Source: NCEH01 sp002257205 (lineage in GTDB: Bacteria > Pseudomonadota > Alphaproteobacteria > Rhizobiales > Xanthobacteraceae). From it: a DNA stretch of 64,000 bases. Under the pieces are notes generated by a model. That model was given only the letters and a program-made list of their open reading frames with translations, was not told the DNA's origin and searched no databases. Positions 40,946-50,201 of this stretch are shown here, piece after piece (within the stretch, counting starts at the first letter, position 1; each line of letters opens with the position of its first letter). A program made the translations under genes and the position numbers. The stretch lies in assembly GCF_043195105.1 (NCBI RefSeq), contig NZ_JBAFWO010000002.1; one strand, given 5' to 3'.

Positions 40946-41640
40946 CGCCGCGGCGCATCGGCATATTGGGCGGCATGGGGCCGCAGGCCACCGTGCTGCT
41001 GATGGACAAGCTCATTGCCGCCGTGCCCGCCGCTGACGACCGCGACCACATCCCGCTCATCGTCGACCAGAATACGCAGGTGCCGTCGCGCATCCGGCGG
41101 CTGATCGAGGGCACGGGCGACGACCCCGAACCCGTGCTGGTGGAGATGGCGCGCCGCCTGGAGCAGGCCGGCGCCGAGGCGCTCGCCATGCCGTGCAACA
41201 CCACCCACCATTATGCGGGCGCCATCGCCGCTTCCGTGCGCATTCCCATGCTGAGCCTCGTGGAGGTCTCGGTCGGGCGGGCGCTGGCCCTGTCGGCGGC
41301 GAGCGACGGCAGGATCGGCATCATCGCCTCGCCCGCGGTGCGGATGACCGCTCTGTTCGACGGGCCGCTGCGCGCTTGTGGCCTGACGCCGGTATATCCC
41401 GCCGACGAGGCGGCGGTGCTCGACGCCATCCGGCGCATCAAGGCGTCGGGAGTGGACGCGCAGGCCCGCAGCGCCATGCATCGCACCTCTAGCCAGTTGC
41501 TCGCCCACGGCGTTCAGGTGCAGATGGTCGCATGCACGGAGCTGTCTCTGATCATGTCCGAATGCGCCGTGGGGAGCCTCGCCTTTGATACGCTCGATGC
41601 GCTCGTGGACGCGATCAAGACTTTCGCGTTGCACGGATGA
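40933..41640 (+). CDS. Aspartate/glutamate racemase-family protein
   Basis: 235 residues with the two catalytic cysteines of PLP-independent racemases: AMPCNTTHHY near 83 and VACTELSLIM near 197. The N-terminus RRIGILGGMGPQAT is typical of aspartate racemase. Family members racemise or epimerise free amino acids, or act on hydantoins. It overlaps the PLP enzyme gene, so substrate inversion followed by deamination is a plausible two-step scheme. Last gene of the operon. The 194 bases that follow to the converging GntR gene show no gene. Confidence 0.88.
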   Translation: MPIVTPRRIGILGGMGPQATVLLMDKLIAAVPAADDRDHIPLIVDQNTQVPSRIRRLIEGTGDDPEPVLVEMARRLEQAGAEALAMPCNTTHHYAGAIAASVRIPMLSLVEVSVGRALALSAASDGRIGIIASPAVRMTALFDGPLRACGLTPVYPADEAAVLDAIRRIKASGVDAQARSAMHRTSSQLLAHGVQVQMVACTELSLIMSECAVGSLAFDTLDALVDAIKTFALHG

Positions 41641-41834
41641 TTGTCCCCTCCGCGCTCCGGGAGCGAACATCCTTGATGCGGAGAGGGCGCGCCCGAAGGC
41701 GCGGAGCGCCAATCCCATGCGGCGGCGGGGCATTGTGAGGTTCTTCGGCGGTCTGACGAAAGCTACCGCCGCTAACGCTCTCTGGTCAGACTCGATCGCG
41801 GCATTCTGAAATGAAGAGCGATAGAGATTTGATC

Positions 41835-42632
41835 TCATGTTAATGGGCGCATCGATTTGCGCCGCCTGCCATCTGAAACATCGACCTTTTCGGGAAGATG
41901 AAAAGGTGAATTCTCGGCCTTTCCGGCAGCACGGACCAGTTCCATTGTTTTGGTGAAATGCTGTTTCAAGAGAAGCGCCGCCGCGTCGGCATCCCGGGCG
42001 AACACCGCCTCGGCGATGTTGGCGTGCTCGGTGAAGGGATCGCGGGTGAAGAGGCCCGCTGGACGCGCGAGACGCCGGTAGCGCTCGCTCTGCTCGTGCA
42101 GGGAGTCGCGGAAGCGCAGCAGCCACACCATCCTGCACGCCTGGGTCAGGGTGCGGTGGAACCGGTCATGCAGCATGTTCCAGCCCTCATTGTGCTGGCT
42201 CGGATCCGAGGGGTTCATATAAGGCGCGTTGCGCAGATCGTCCCAGGCTTGGCGCACGTTCGCGATCCAGGCTTCGCCCCCCTCTTCCATGGAGCGGCGC
42301 AGGGCGAGGACCTCGATCTCGATACGGGTGCGGGTCAGGTCCTCAAGGTCGAACTCCGATATGGGGCTGACGCGGAAGCCTCGCTGGTCCTCGGCCAGCA
42401 CGAGGCCGTCCGCCACGAGGCGGGAGAGCGCCTCGCGAACCGCCGCGAGGCTCACGTCGAACGCCTGGGCGAGGGCGGAAATGGGAAGCTTCTCGCCGGG
42501 CTTCAGCCGGCAGGTGAGGATATCCGTCCGCAGCCGGTCGAAAATCGCCGACGTCAGCGATCGTGGCCGCCGCCCATCAAATAGATCCTGTCCGGCATAG
42601 ACGTCCGTATCGGACGGGGCGTTTGATATCAT
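41835..42632 (-). CDS. GntR-family regulator, FCD type
   Basis: 265 residues. Winged helix about 25-95 (LAQAFDVSLAAVREALSRLV); FCD domain with HDRFHRTLTQAC and FTEHANIAEAVFARDADA. The start at 42632 (MISNAPSDTD) is preferred; upstream codons overlap the ATPase gene end. It is the last gene of the long minus-strand operon that begins at 51173, 31 bases after the ABC ATPase, so it is expressed with the system it likely controls. Confidence 0.86.
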   Translation of the reverse strand: MISNAPSDTDVYAGQDLFDGRRPRSLTSAIFDRLRTDILTCRLKPGEKLPISALAQAFDVSLAAVREALSRLVADGLVLAEDQRGFRVSPISEFDLEDLTRTRIEIEVLALRRSMEEGGEAWIANVRQAWDDLRNAPYMNPSDPSQHNEGWNMLHDRFHRTLTQACRMVWLLRFRDSLHEQSERYRRLARPAGLFTRDPFTEHANIAEAVFARDADAAALLLKQHFTKTMELVRAAGKAENSPFHLPEKVDVSDGRRRKSMRPLT

Positions 42633-42663
42633 GGCGTACCCTGATGCGAACGAGAGGTCGCGT

Positions 42664-43724
<1,061 letters not shown>

Positions 43725-43774
43725 GGAGCGACCTGTTCGTTATGCGATGGGAGGGGTTTCGAGGCTCTGCGGCA

Positions 43775-44581
43775 TCACAGCCCCGCCTCGTCAAAGAAAG
43801 TGAGCATCATGTCGGCCACGCGACCTGGGGCTTCGAGGTGCGGGAAATGGCCGAGCCCAGGCAGCGGCACCATGCGCACTAGCGGCGCGTTGACGAGGCG
43901 GCCCCGGGTCGCCTCCACCATCTCGCGGGATGCCAGCCAGTCCTCCGACCCATGGGCGAGGAGCACCGGAACCTTCACCTTGTCCATCAGGGGGCGGATG
44001 CCGCACCGGCCATAGGCGCGCAAATCGCCCTGCTGGGCCACGGGGATGATGGACAGGACGCCCCATTCCGAGAACGCCCGCCCTTCGGGCGTCGCCTCGG
44101 ATCCGACAAGGCTCATGGAGAAATCCATGTTCGCGTGCATCAGGCTCACCTGGGGATGGGTCATCAGGTCGAGCGCGGTCTCGGTGAAGGTCGGCGTGTG
44201 GTCGCACCCTTGCAGCGCCACCGCCGCCCGCACCTCGGGCGCGACAGCCGCCAGAAGCAGCGACAGGTTCCCGCCGAGCGAGCAGCCCGTGATGATGAAG
44301 CTGTCGCCAACCACGACGGCCGCGAACTCCCGCAGCCATTGCGCGATCTCGTGCGCGTCCTGGAGGCAGGCATTGCCGGCGAGCGGCCAGCTCTTGCCAT
44401 GGCCGGGCAGGTCGGGAACGAACATGTGGTAGCGGCCGGCAAGTGCCTGCATGACGCCGTGCCACTGGCGCCCCTCCCGCCCCGCCGTGTGAATGGCGAC
44501 GATCGCCGGGCCTTCGCCGCACGCCTCGTAATAGGCCTGGCGCCCGCGCACCTCGACATAACGCCCGACGATCTCAGTCAT
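43775..44581 (-). CDS. Alpha/beta-fold hydrolase
   Basis: 268 residues. Oxyanion region AIHTAGREGRQW, nucleophile elbow TGCSLGGN, acid in LLAHGSEDWLA, His in LPGLGHFPHLEAP. The start at 44581 (MTEIVGRYVE) overlaps the stop of the small upstream gene by eight bases. Hydrolases of this length cleave lactones, esters or C-C bonds of ring-fission products; the operon context of acid-sugar enzymes favours a lactone or ester. A second, unrelated-looking alpha/beta hydrolase lies in the neighbouring plus-strand operon. Confidence 0.85.
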   Translation of the reverse strand: MTEIVGRYVEVRGRQAYYEACGEGPAIVAIHTAGREGRQWHGVMQALAGRYHMFVPDLPGHGKSWPLAGNACLQDAHEIAQWLREFAAVVVGDSFIITGCSLGGNLSLLLAAVAPEVRAAVALQGCDHTPTFTETALDLMTHPQVSLMHANMDFSMSLVGSEATPEGRAFSEWGVLSIIPVAQQGDLRAYGRCGIRPLMDKVKVPVLLAHGSEDWLASREMVEATRGRLVNAPLVRMVPLPGLGHFPHLEAPGRVADMMLTFFDEAGL

Positions 44582-45008
44582 GTCCGATGCCTCCCGAGAG
44601 CCGGGCCGACACACGCCAGAGCTGCCACAGCGCCGGCGTCATCCACAGGACGGAGAGCGCGTCGCCCTCGACCCGCAGCCGCCCGTGGAACACGTTGATG
44701 GCCCGGGCATAGGGGATGGCGCCGGTGATCACCTTCTCCCACTCGCTCCTTGGCCCGCTGATGGAGAAGCGAATTCCGGTCAGGTCCTTCCCCTCCAGAC
44801 GCGCCAGGACGCCCCGGTGGAATTCCAGGAGGTGCTGCGCGTCGTCGATCCTGACAGCGAAGGCGCAGGCGCGGGCGTGGGCCGCCTTGCCGCACAGGTC
44901 CGCATCATCCGCCGCCGCCGCGACGAGCAGGTCCCAGAAGCCGCTGCCCGAGATGTCCATGCGGCCCTCGAATGCCGCCGCGCCGGCGTGTGCGTGAGCG
45001 TCACCCAT
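44574..45008 (-). CDS. Small SCP2-like protein of unknown function
   Basis: 144 residues. I recognise only a resemblance to SCP2-type lipid-carrier domains: GIRFSISGPRSEWEKVITG, then IPYARAINVFHGRLRVEGD, is the pattern of a strand followed by a helix and a final strand pair. No signal peptide and no catalytic motif are evident. It is overlapped at both ends by its neighbours (ATGGGTGA with the enolase-like gene, ATGACTGA with the hydrolase), so it is tightly coupled to the operon. It could deliver or shield a hydrophobic intermediate. Confidence 0.6.
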   Translation of the reverse strand: MGDAHAHAGAAAFEGRMDISGSGFWDLLVAAAADDADLCGKAAHARACAFAVRIDDAQHLLEFHRGVLARLEGKDLTGIRFSISGPRSEWEKVITGAIPYARAINVFHGRLRVEGDALSVLWMTPALWQLWRVSARLSGGIGHD

Positions 45009-46089
45009 GGCTGCCGTACCTTTCGATGATCTCGCGGGAGAAGGAGAGACCGAGCCCGGGCCGCTCCGGCAAGTGGAACATGCCGCCGACGATCTTCGGC
45101 TCCTCGTTGAAGAGCTTTTCCCACCAGCCGGGCAGATATTCGCAGAAGGTGGCGTTGGGCATCGCGGCGACGAGATGCGCGGAAATCTCCGTGAAGGTGT
45201 GGGAGGAGACGGGCACCTGCCGGGCAGCGGCGAGGGCTCCCACCTCCATGAATTCGGTCGGCCCGCCGCACCGCATCAGATTGGGCATCAGCACGTCGCA
45301 GGCCTTGCCGTCGAGCAGTTCCAAGTGGCCGTAGCGCGTGAAGACGGATTCCCCGGCGGCCACCGGCATGTCCAGCGCGTCCGCCACCCGCGCGGTGCCC
45401 GCAACGTGGTAGACCGAGACCGGCTCCTCGTACCAGCACACGCCAAGGTCCTGGAAGCGGCGCCCGGCGGCGATGGCGTCCGCCACGCTCCACGCCTGAT
45501 TGGCGTCGATCATGATGCCGAAGTCGTCGCCAACCGCCGCACGCAGTTTTCCGACGCGCGCCACGTCGATTTGCCAATCGGGACGGCCCACCTTGATCTT
45601 GCAGCGCCGGAAGCCCGCCGCGCGATGCTGCTCCACCTCCTCGATCACCGCCTCGATGGGATCGGCCAGGAAGCCACCGGTGGGATAGAGCTCGATCTGC
45701 GCGCGCACGCTGCCGAGCAGCCGGTGGAGCGGCGTCGCCAGGGATTGGGCGAACAGGTCCCACAGCGCGGTATCGACGACGCTCATCGCCATGGCGGAAG
45801 GACCCGTCTGGCCGATAAAGTTAAGCTGCCGCCACATGGCGAGCGCGTGAGCGCGCCGGTCCGCGATCGTCTTGCCGACGAGGGGCTGCGCGAGATCCTC
45901 CACGATCAACCGGATGGCCGCCGCCTGACGGAAGGCGAAATTAAACGCATATCCGATGCCGACACGCCCGCCGGCATGGATCTCGATCAACACGTTCTCC
46001 AGGTCCTGATAGATATGGTTGCCCGTCTGGAGGGGACGCTCGAACGGGATCGAGACATGGTGGGTGACGATCTTGTCGATGGTGACCAT
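45001..46089 (-). CDS. Enolase-superfamily (mandelate racemase/muconate lactonizing) enzyme
   Basis: 362 residues. Lys-x-Lys motif RCKIKVG; metal ligands in GIMIDANQAW (Asp), CWYEEPV (Glu), VAAGESVF (Glu). The position normally occupied by the dyad Asp reads LMPNLMRCGG, with Asn, while the His side is present (VSSHTFTE). This favours a function other than classic mandelate racemase, for example dehydration or cycloisomerisation using the lysine side. The start at 46089 (MVTIDKIV) is followed at once by the family N-terminus. Its stop overlaps the next start by eight bases. Confidence 0.85.
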   Translation of the reverse strand: MVTIDKIVTHHVSIPFERPLQTGNHIYQDLENVLIEIHAGGRVGIGYAFNFAFRQAAAIRLIVEDLAQPLVGKTIADRRAHALAMWRQLNFIGQTGPSAMAMSVVDTALWDLFAQSLATPLHRLLGSVRAQIELYPTGGFLADPIEAVIEEVEQHRAAGFRRCKIKVGRPDWQIDVARVGKLRAAVGDDFGIMIDANQAWSVADAIAAGRRFQDLGVCWYEEPVSVYHVAGTARVADALDMPVAAGESVFTRYGHLELLDGKACDVLMPNLMRCGGPTEFMEVGALAAARQVPVSSHTFTEISAHLVAAMPNATFCEYLPGWWEKLFNEEPKIVGGMFHLPERPGLGLSFSREIIERYGSHG

Positions 46090-46124
46090 TGGGATTGTCC
46101 AGGTCCTTTCGCGGTCCGGCCGGC

Positions 46125-46961
46125 TCAGATGCAGCCGCACTTGCGCAGGAGGTTTTCCGCGTTCGTGTGCAGCACCCGCTCAAGCGCCTCCGGCGTGAAC
46201 GGCAGGGCCGAGACACGCGCGATGGCGGTCTTCACCGGCACCACGGGGAAGCAGCTCGCGAACAGGATGCGGTCGGGGATGATGGTGTTCGCCGCCTCGG
46301 CGAAGAGGTTCGCGCCTGGCAGGTGGGAGTAGAGCGAGGTGTCGATGAAGACATTCTCGTGCCGGAACGCGATGGCGATGGTCTCTGTCACCCAGGGCCA
46401 GCCGGAATGATCGACGATGATGGTCAGTTCCGGGAAATCACAGGCCACATCGTCGATGGCGCGCACGTCACCATGGGCAAGGCGCGGGCCGGGGAAGGGC
46501 AGCGGCCCGCAGGTGATCACCACGGGCACGTCCAGTTCCGCGCATTTTGCATAGACCGGATAGAGCCTGCGGTCGTTGGCCGCGACCAGCCCGCCATAGG
46601 GATCGACCGAAACGCCCTTCAGACCCAAGACCTTGATGGCATGTTCAACGGCGCGGACCGAATGCATGCCCTGGAGGGGGTTGATGCCGGCAAATCCGAC
46701 CACCTTGCCCGGGAAGCGCTGCGCGGTCTTCGCCACATATTCGTTGGTGACGTCGTGCCCGGTGGTGCCTTCGGACTGGCGGCCGGTGAACACCACGCGC
46801 TCGACGCCATCCGCCTCGAAATTCTCGATCCACTGCTCCAGCGTGACCGGCGGTGGCACGGGAGAGCCGAGCTTGCGCATCACGGTCTGCTGGACGGGCG
46901 AGTCCAGTGCGACCAGATATTCCTTGGTATTGGGGCGGGAGCGGAAATCGATTACACGCAT
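46125..46961 (-). CDS. Amidohydrolase-2 family protein lacking the HxH metal motif
   Basis: 278 residues, TIM-barrel amidohydrolase-2 pattern: VGFAGINPLQG, LGLKGVSVDPYGG, IIVDHSGWPWV. The strand-1 motif reads VIDFRSRPN where family members have D-x-H-x-H, and the C-terminal catalytic Asp motif (GSDxP) reads ASCFP. Two of the usual metal or catalytic sites are therefore missing; its fellow at 15120-16013 has both. The start at 46961 follows an AGAGAG region. It sits between the binding-protein and enolase-like genes, so a role in the same pathway is likely even if the chemistry differs. Confidence 0.8.
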   Translation of the reverse strand: MRVIDFRSRPNTKEYLVALDSPVQQTVMRKLGSPVPPPVTLEQWIENFEADGVERVVFTGRQSEGTTGHDVTNEYVAKTAQRFPGKVVGFAGINPLQGMHSVRAVEHAIKVLGLKGVSVDPYGGLVAANDRRLYPVYAKCAELDVPVVITCGPLPFPGPRLAHGDVRAIDDVACDFPELTIIVDHSGWPWVTETIAIAFRHENVFIDTSLYSHLPGANLFAEAANTIIPDRILFASCFPVVPVKTAIARVSALPFTPEALERVLHTNAENLLRKCGCI

Positions 46962-47018
46962 CTCAACTCTCTCTTCGCCAGGAAGCACAGGCGCACCGCG
47001 CGCGCCGGGGAAGCATGT

Positions 47019-47046
47019 CCGGCGCCGCCCACAAGAGCGGCGCCGG
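47019..47046 (-). other. Intercistronic hairpin after the binding protein gene
   Basis: CCGGCGCCGC (47019-47028) pairs perfectly with GCGGCGCCGG (47037-47046) over an 8-base loop, ten bases after the binding-protein stop. No T tract follows on the minus strand. Same placement as the hairpins at 17920 and 24809. Confidence 0.6.
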
Positions 47047-47055
47047 GTGAGCGGC

Positions 47056-48357
47056 CTATTTCAGCTTCTTCGCGACGGCGTCCACCGCCGTCTCCGCGGG
47101 CGTCTTGCGGATCACCACCTGTTCCAGGATCTTCGCAAGCGAACGGCTCTGGAGGACGGGGCCCAGCTTAAGCTGCGGCTCGCCGGCCTCATTCAGCGGG
47201 AACTGCCCGACATCGAGGGCTTGCTTCAGAACCGCCAGCGACTTCTCGCCGGCCGGCGTCTTGAAGAGCGGCTGATCAAGGAAAGACGGGTTCTCCGAGA
47301 CGCTCTTCAGCGGCGGCCAGTAATGCACCGGCACCGTCTTCATCATCCGGATCTTCCGGTCGCCGGTCTCCAGATAAGAGATGAAGTCTTCCGCCTCCTT
47401 CTGGTTCTTCGCGCCTTTCGAAAAGGCCCAGCTCTTGATGTAGAGCAGCGCCGCGGGATGCGCGCCCGGCCCGTTTCCAGGCGGATGGAGCATGGGCACC
47501 GCGACATCGAGGAGCTGGGGGTTGAACTGCTGGAGGTAGCTCAGCAGGCGGAAGGGATAGTCGGTGTGCCCGACCGCCCCGGTCGCGAAGGCGTTCATCA
47601 TCTCATTGTTGGAATAGTTGTTCACGCCGGGCGGTGCGAAGGAGGTGACCTTGGCCAGGAAGGCGAAGGTGTCCACCGCATTGGGCTTGTCGAGCGTCAC
47701 CGCGCCGTCCTTGTCGAATACGGTCGCGCCGTTGGACCACATCCAGTTCTGGACGATGTCATTGGTCAGCCAGGTGTCTCCGACCGACATGGCGGTGCCG
47801 TAGAACTTGCCGCCGCCGCCTTGCCCTTCCGATTTGGTGAGGACCTCGAGGTTATTGAGGTACTCATCCCAGCTCTTGGGTTCCTTGAGGCCGTATTTGT
47901 CGTAGAGGTCCTTGCGATACCACAGCACATTGACGCCGATGCTGAAGGGGACGGCCCAGACTTTGCCATCCAGCGTCATCGCCTTCAGCACACGGTCGAA
48001 ATAGTCCTTGCGGCCCACGTGATCGATGATCGGGTCGCCCGGGCGAATGATGCCTTTCCGGGCCAGTTCGAAAGTCTCGTATTGGTTCTGGACGTTGAAC
48101 ACCTCCGGCGGGTCGCCGGCAGCCACCGCCGCCATGAGCTTCTGGGTCATATCCTGGAAGCCGACATATTGAACTTCGATCTTGGTGCTTGGATTGGTCT
48201 TCTCATAGTCGGCGATGACCGATTCCAGCACCTTTTTGGTGTCCGGATTGGTCTCCGTGGTCATGATCCGGACCGTTCCGGCCCAGGCGGCGGTACCCAC
48301 GACCAGTGACGATAGCGAGATTGCTGCGGCGTAAAGGACGTTCAATCTTTTCTTCAT
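47056..48357 (-). CDS. Sugar-type ABC transporter substrate-binding protein
   Basis: 433 residues. Signal peptide (MKKRLNVLYAAAISLSSLVV, cleavage after AWA). The mature part has VRIMTTETNPDTKKVLESVI, YEKTNPSTKIEVQYV and the family-1 segment VWAVPFSIGVNVLWYRKD. GGGAGG precedes the ATG at 48357. It serves the importer with permeases at 48381-50152 and the frameshifted ATPase at 42664-43724. The substrate is unknown; the enzymes of the operon suggest a carbohydrate-derived acid or lactone. Confidence 0.9.
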   Translation of the reverse strand: MKKRLNVLYAAAISLSSLVVGTAAWAGTVRIMTTETNPDTKKVLESVIADYEKTNPSTKIEVQYVGFQDMTQKLMAAVAAGDPPEVFNVQNQYETFELARKGIIRPGDPIIDHVGRKDYFDRVLKAMTLDGKVWAVPFSIGVNVLWYRKDLYDKYGLKEPKSWDEYLNNLEVLTKSEGQGGGGKFYGTAMSVGDTWLTNDIVQNWMWSNGATVFDKDGAVTLDKPNAVDTFAFLAKVTSFAPPGVNNYSNNEMMNAFATGAVGHTDYPFRLLSYLQQFNPQLLDVAVPMLHPPGNGPGAHPAALLYIKSWAFSKGAKNQKEAEDFISYLETGDRKIRMMKTVPVHYWPPLKSVSENPSFLDQPLFKTPAGEKSLAVLKQALDVGQFPLNEAGEPQLKLGPVLQSRSLAKILEQVVIRKTPAETAVDAVAKKLK

Positions 48358-48380
48358 ATTGTCCTCCCTCTCGAAGTCTT

Positions 48381-49208
48381 TCATCCCTTCACGGCGCCGG
48401 CCGCGAGGCCTTGGATGAGCCATTTCTGAACGAAGGCGAATCCGACCAGCACGGGCAGGGTGATGAGCACCCCGCCCGCCATCAGCAGCCCCCATTCGAC
48501 GCTGGTCGCCTCAACGAAGCCCGCGACCCCAACCGGCAAGGTCTTCTTGCTCTCGTCGACGATGAGCACCAGGGCGAAGAGGTAGTCGTTCCAGGAGATG
48601 ATGAAGGCGAACACGCCCATGGCGACCAGGCCCGGAAGGGCGACCGGCAGCACCACCAGCCAGAGGGTATTCAGGCGGCTGGCGCCGTCGATCATGGCGG
48701 CCTCGTCCAGGTCCAGCGGGATGGCCTCGAAGAAGATGATGGCTAGCCACATCACGAGCGGCAGCGTGAAGGCGACGTGCGCCAGGGAGAGGCCGATGAG
48801 GCTGTTGATGAGCCCGATATTCTTCAGCATGACGAACAGCGGGATCGACAGCAGGATCGGCGGGAACATGTAGGTGAACAGGACGCTGCTGGCGATGAAG
48901 TCGCGGCCGAAGAACTTGAAGCGCGTGATGCCATAGGCCGCGAACACCGCCACCACCATGCAGCCCCCGGTGGCCAGCGTCGAGACGATCAGGCTGTTGA
49001 GGAAATACTGCGGGAACATGGTCTCGCGCAGCAGCCGGCCGTAGTTCGCCAGCGTGAAGTGCTCGCTGGGCAGCAGCGACAGGGTGCGGCTGAAGAGATC
49101 CGAGAACGGCTTCACCGAGGAGATCAGCATCCAATAGAGCGGGAAGCCCACGATGCAGACGGTGAGAATGATGAACGCCCAGAGCAGGATGCGCGATGCC
49201 GTGATCAT
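48381..49208 (-). CDS. Carbohydrate ABC transporter permease, MalG type
   Basis: 275 residues, six membrane segments, EAA loop IPLDLDEAAMIDGASRLNTLW, and the C-terminal QKWLIQGLAAGAVKG characteristic of MalG-type subunits. The start at 49208 overlaps the MalF-type stop (ATGA); the longer open frame upstream is a shadow of that gene. Confidence 0.92.
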   Translation of the reverse strand: MITASRILLWAFIILTVCIVGFPLYWMLISSVKPFSDLFSRTLSLLPSEHFTLANYGRLLRETMFPQYFLNSLIVSTLATGGCMVVAVFAAYGITRFKFFGRDFIASSVLFTYMFPPILLSIPLFVMLKNIGLINSLIGLSLAHVAFTLPLVMWLAIIFFEAIPLDLDEAAMIDGASRLNTLWLVVLPVALPGLVAMGVFAFIISWNDYLFALVLIVDESKKTLPVGVAGFVEATSVEWGLLMAGGVLITLPVLVGFAFVQKWLIQGLAAGAVKG

Positions 49209-50152
49209 CGGCCGTTCTCCGTTTTGAGCTTGCGCGCGTACCAGAAGCCGAACAACGCCAGCAGCATGAAGATGCAAGCCGAGGTCGTGGCCCCGGCGCC
49301 GAGCTGGTATTCCTGGAAGGCCTGTATATAGGCCAGGATCGGCAGGGTTTTGGTCTTGCCCACGGGGCCGCCCTGGGTCAGCAGCCACACCGTGTCGAAC
49401 TTGTTGAACATCCAGAGGCCGCGGATGAACACCACCAGCAGGATGGTCGAGCGCAGCTCGGGCAGCGTGACGTACCAGAAGCGCTGGAACGCCCCTGCGC
49501 CATCCACCCGCGCGGCCTCATAGAGCTCGCTCGGAATGACCTGCAGGCGCGCCAGGACCTGGATGGTGATGAAGGGGAAGAACATCCAGACATTGATGAG
49601 GATAACGCTCGGCATGGCGAATTCGGGAGAGCCGAGCCAGGCGATGCCTTCGCTGATGATGCCGAGATCCATCAGCGCCAGATTGGCGACGCCGTAGAGG
49701 TCATTGAGGATCCATTTCCACACGAGCACGGCCACGATGGTCGGCGCAACGAAGGGAAACAGGATGAGGCCGCGCACCAGCGCCCGGCCACGAAAGGCGT
49801 TGTTGAGCAGCAGCGCCGTGGCGATGCCGGCCAGAAGCTGTAGCACGACGGTGAAAAAACTGAAGACGAGGCCGTTCCAGAGCCCATCCCAGAAATCCGC
49901 GGTTGAGAATAACTCGCGGTAATTCTCCAGCCCGACGAACGCGCGCTCGGTGCTGAGGACCTCGACGCTGTTCAGGCTCAACCACAAGGAAGAGACCAGC
50001 GGATAGGCCGCAAAGAGGAGGAGCAGAAGCACCGCCGGGGCGACGAACAGATAACCCTTGTAATTCTCATTGCGAAATATGCGCCTGCGCCCCCTGGGCG
50101 TGTGGCTTTGAAGGATCATTTGCTGGCCCAGGGGCGATGTCGAAGGTTTCAT
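49205..50152 (-). CDS. Carbohydrate ABC transporter permease, MalF type
   Basis: 315 residues. A long N-terminal cytoplasmic stretch, then LFVAPAVLLLLLFAAYPLV, and EAA loop IPSELYEAARVDGAGAFQRFW. The segment WLLTQGGPVGKT is typical of MalF-type subunits. It follows the DUF6282-type gene by 49 bases on the same strand and is coupled to the MalG-type gene by ATGA. Confidence 0.92.
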   Translation of the reverse strand: MKPSTSPLGQQMILQSHTPRGRRRIFRNENYKGYLFVAPAVLLLLLFAAYPLVSSLWLSLNSVEVLSTERAFVGLENYRELFSTADFWDGLWNGLVFSFFTVVLQLLAGIATALLLNNAFRGRALVRGLILFPFVAPTIVAVLVWKWILNDLYGVANLALMDLGIISEGIAWLGSPEFAMPSVILINVWMFFPFITIQVLARLQVIPSELYEAARVDGAGAFQRFWYVTLPELRSTILLVVFIRGLWMFNKFDTVWLLTQGGPVGKTKTLPILAYIQAFQEYQLGAGATTSACIFMLLALFGFWYARKLKTENGR

Positions 50153-50201
50153 GGCGTCCCGGAAGTCCTCTGCCAGTGAAATTCAATCGGCCGCGGCGCA
50201 G

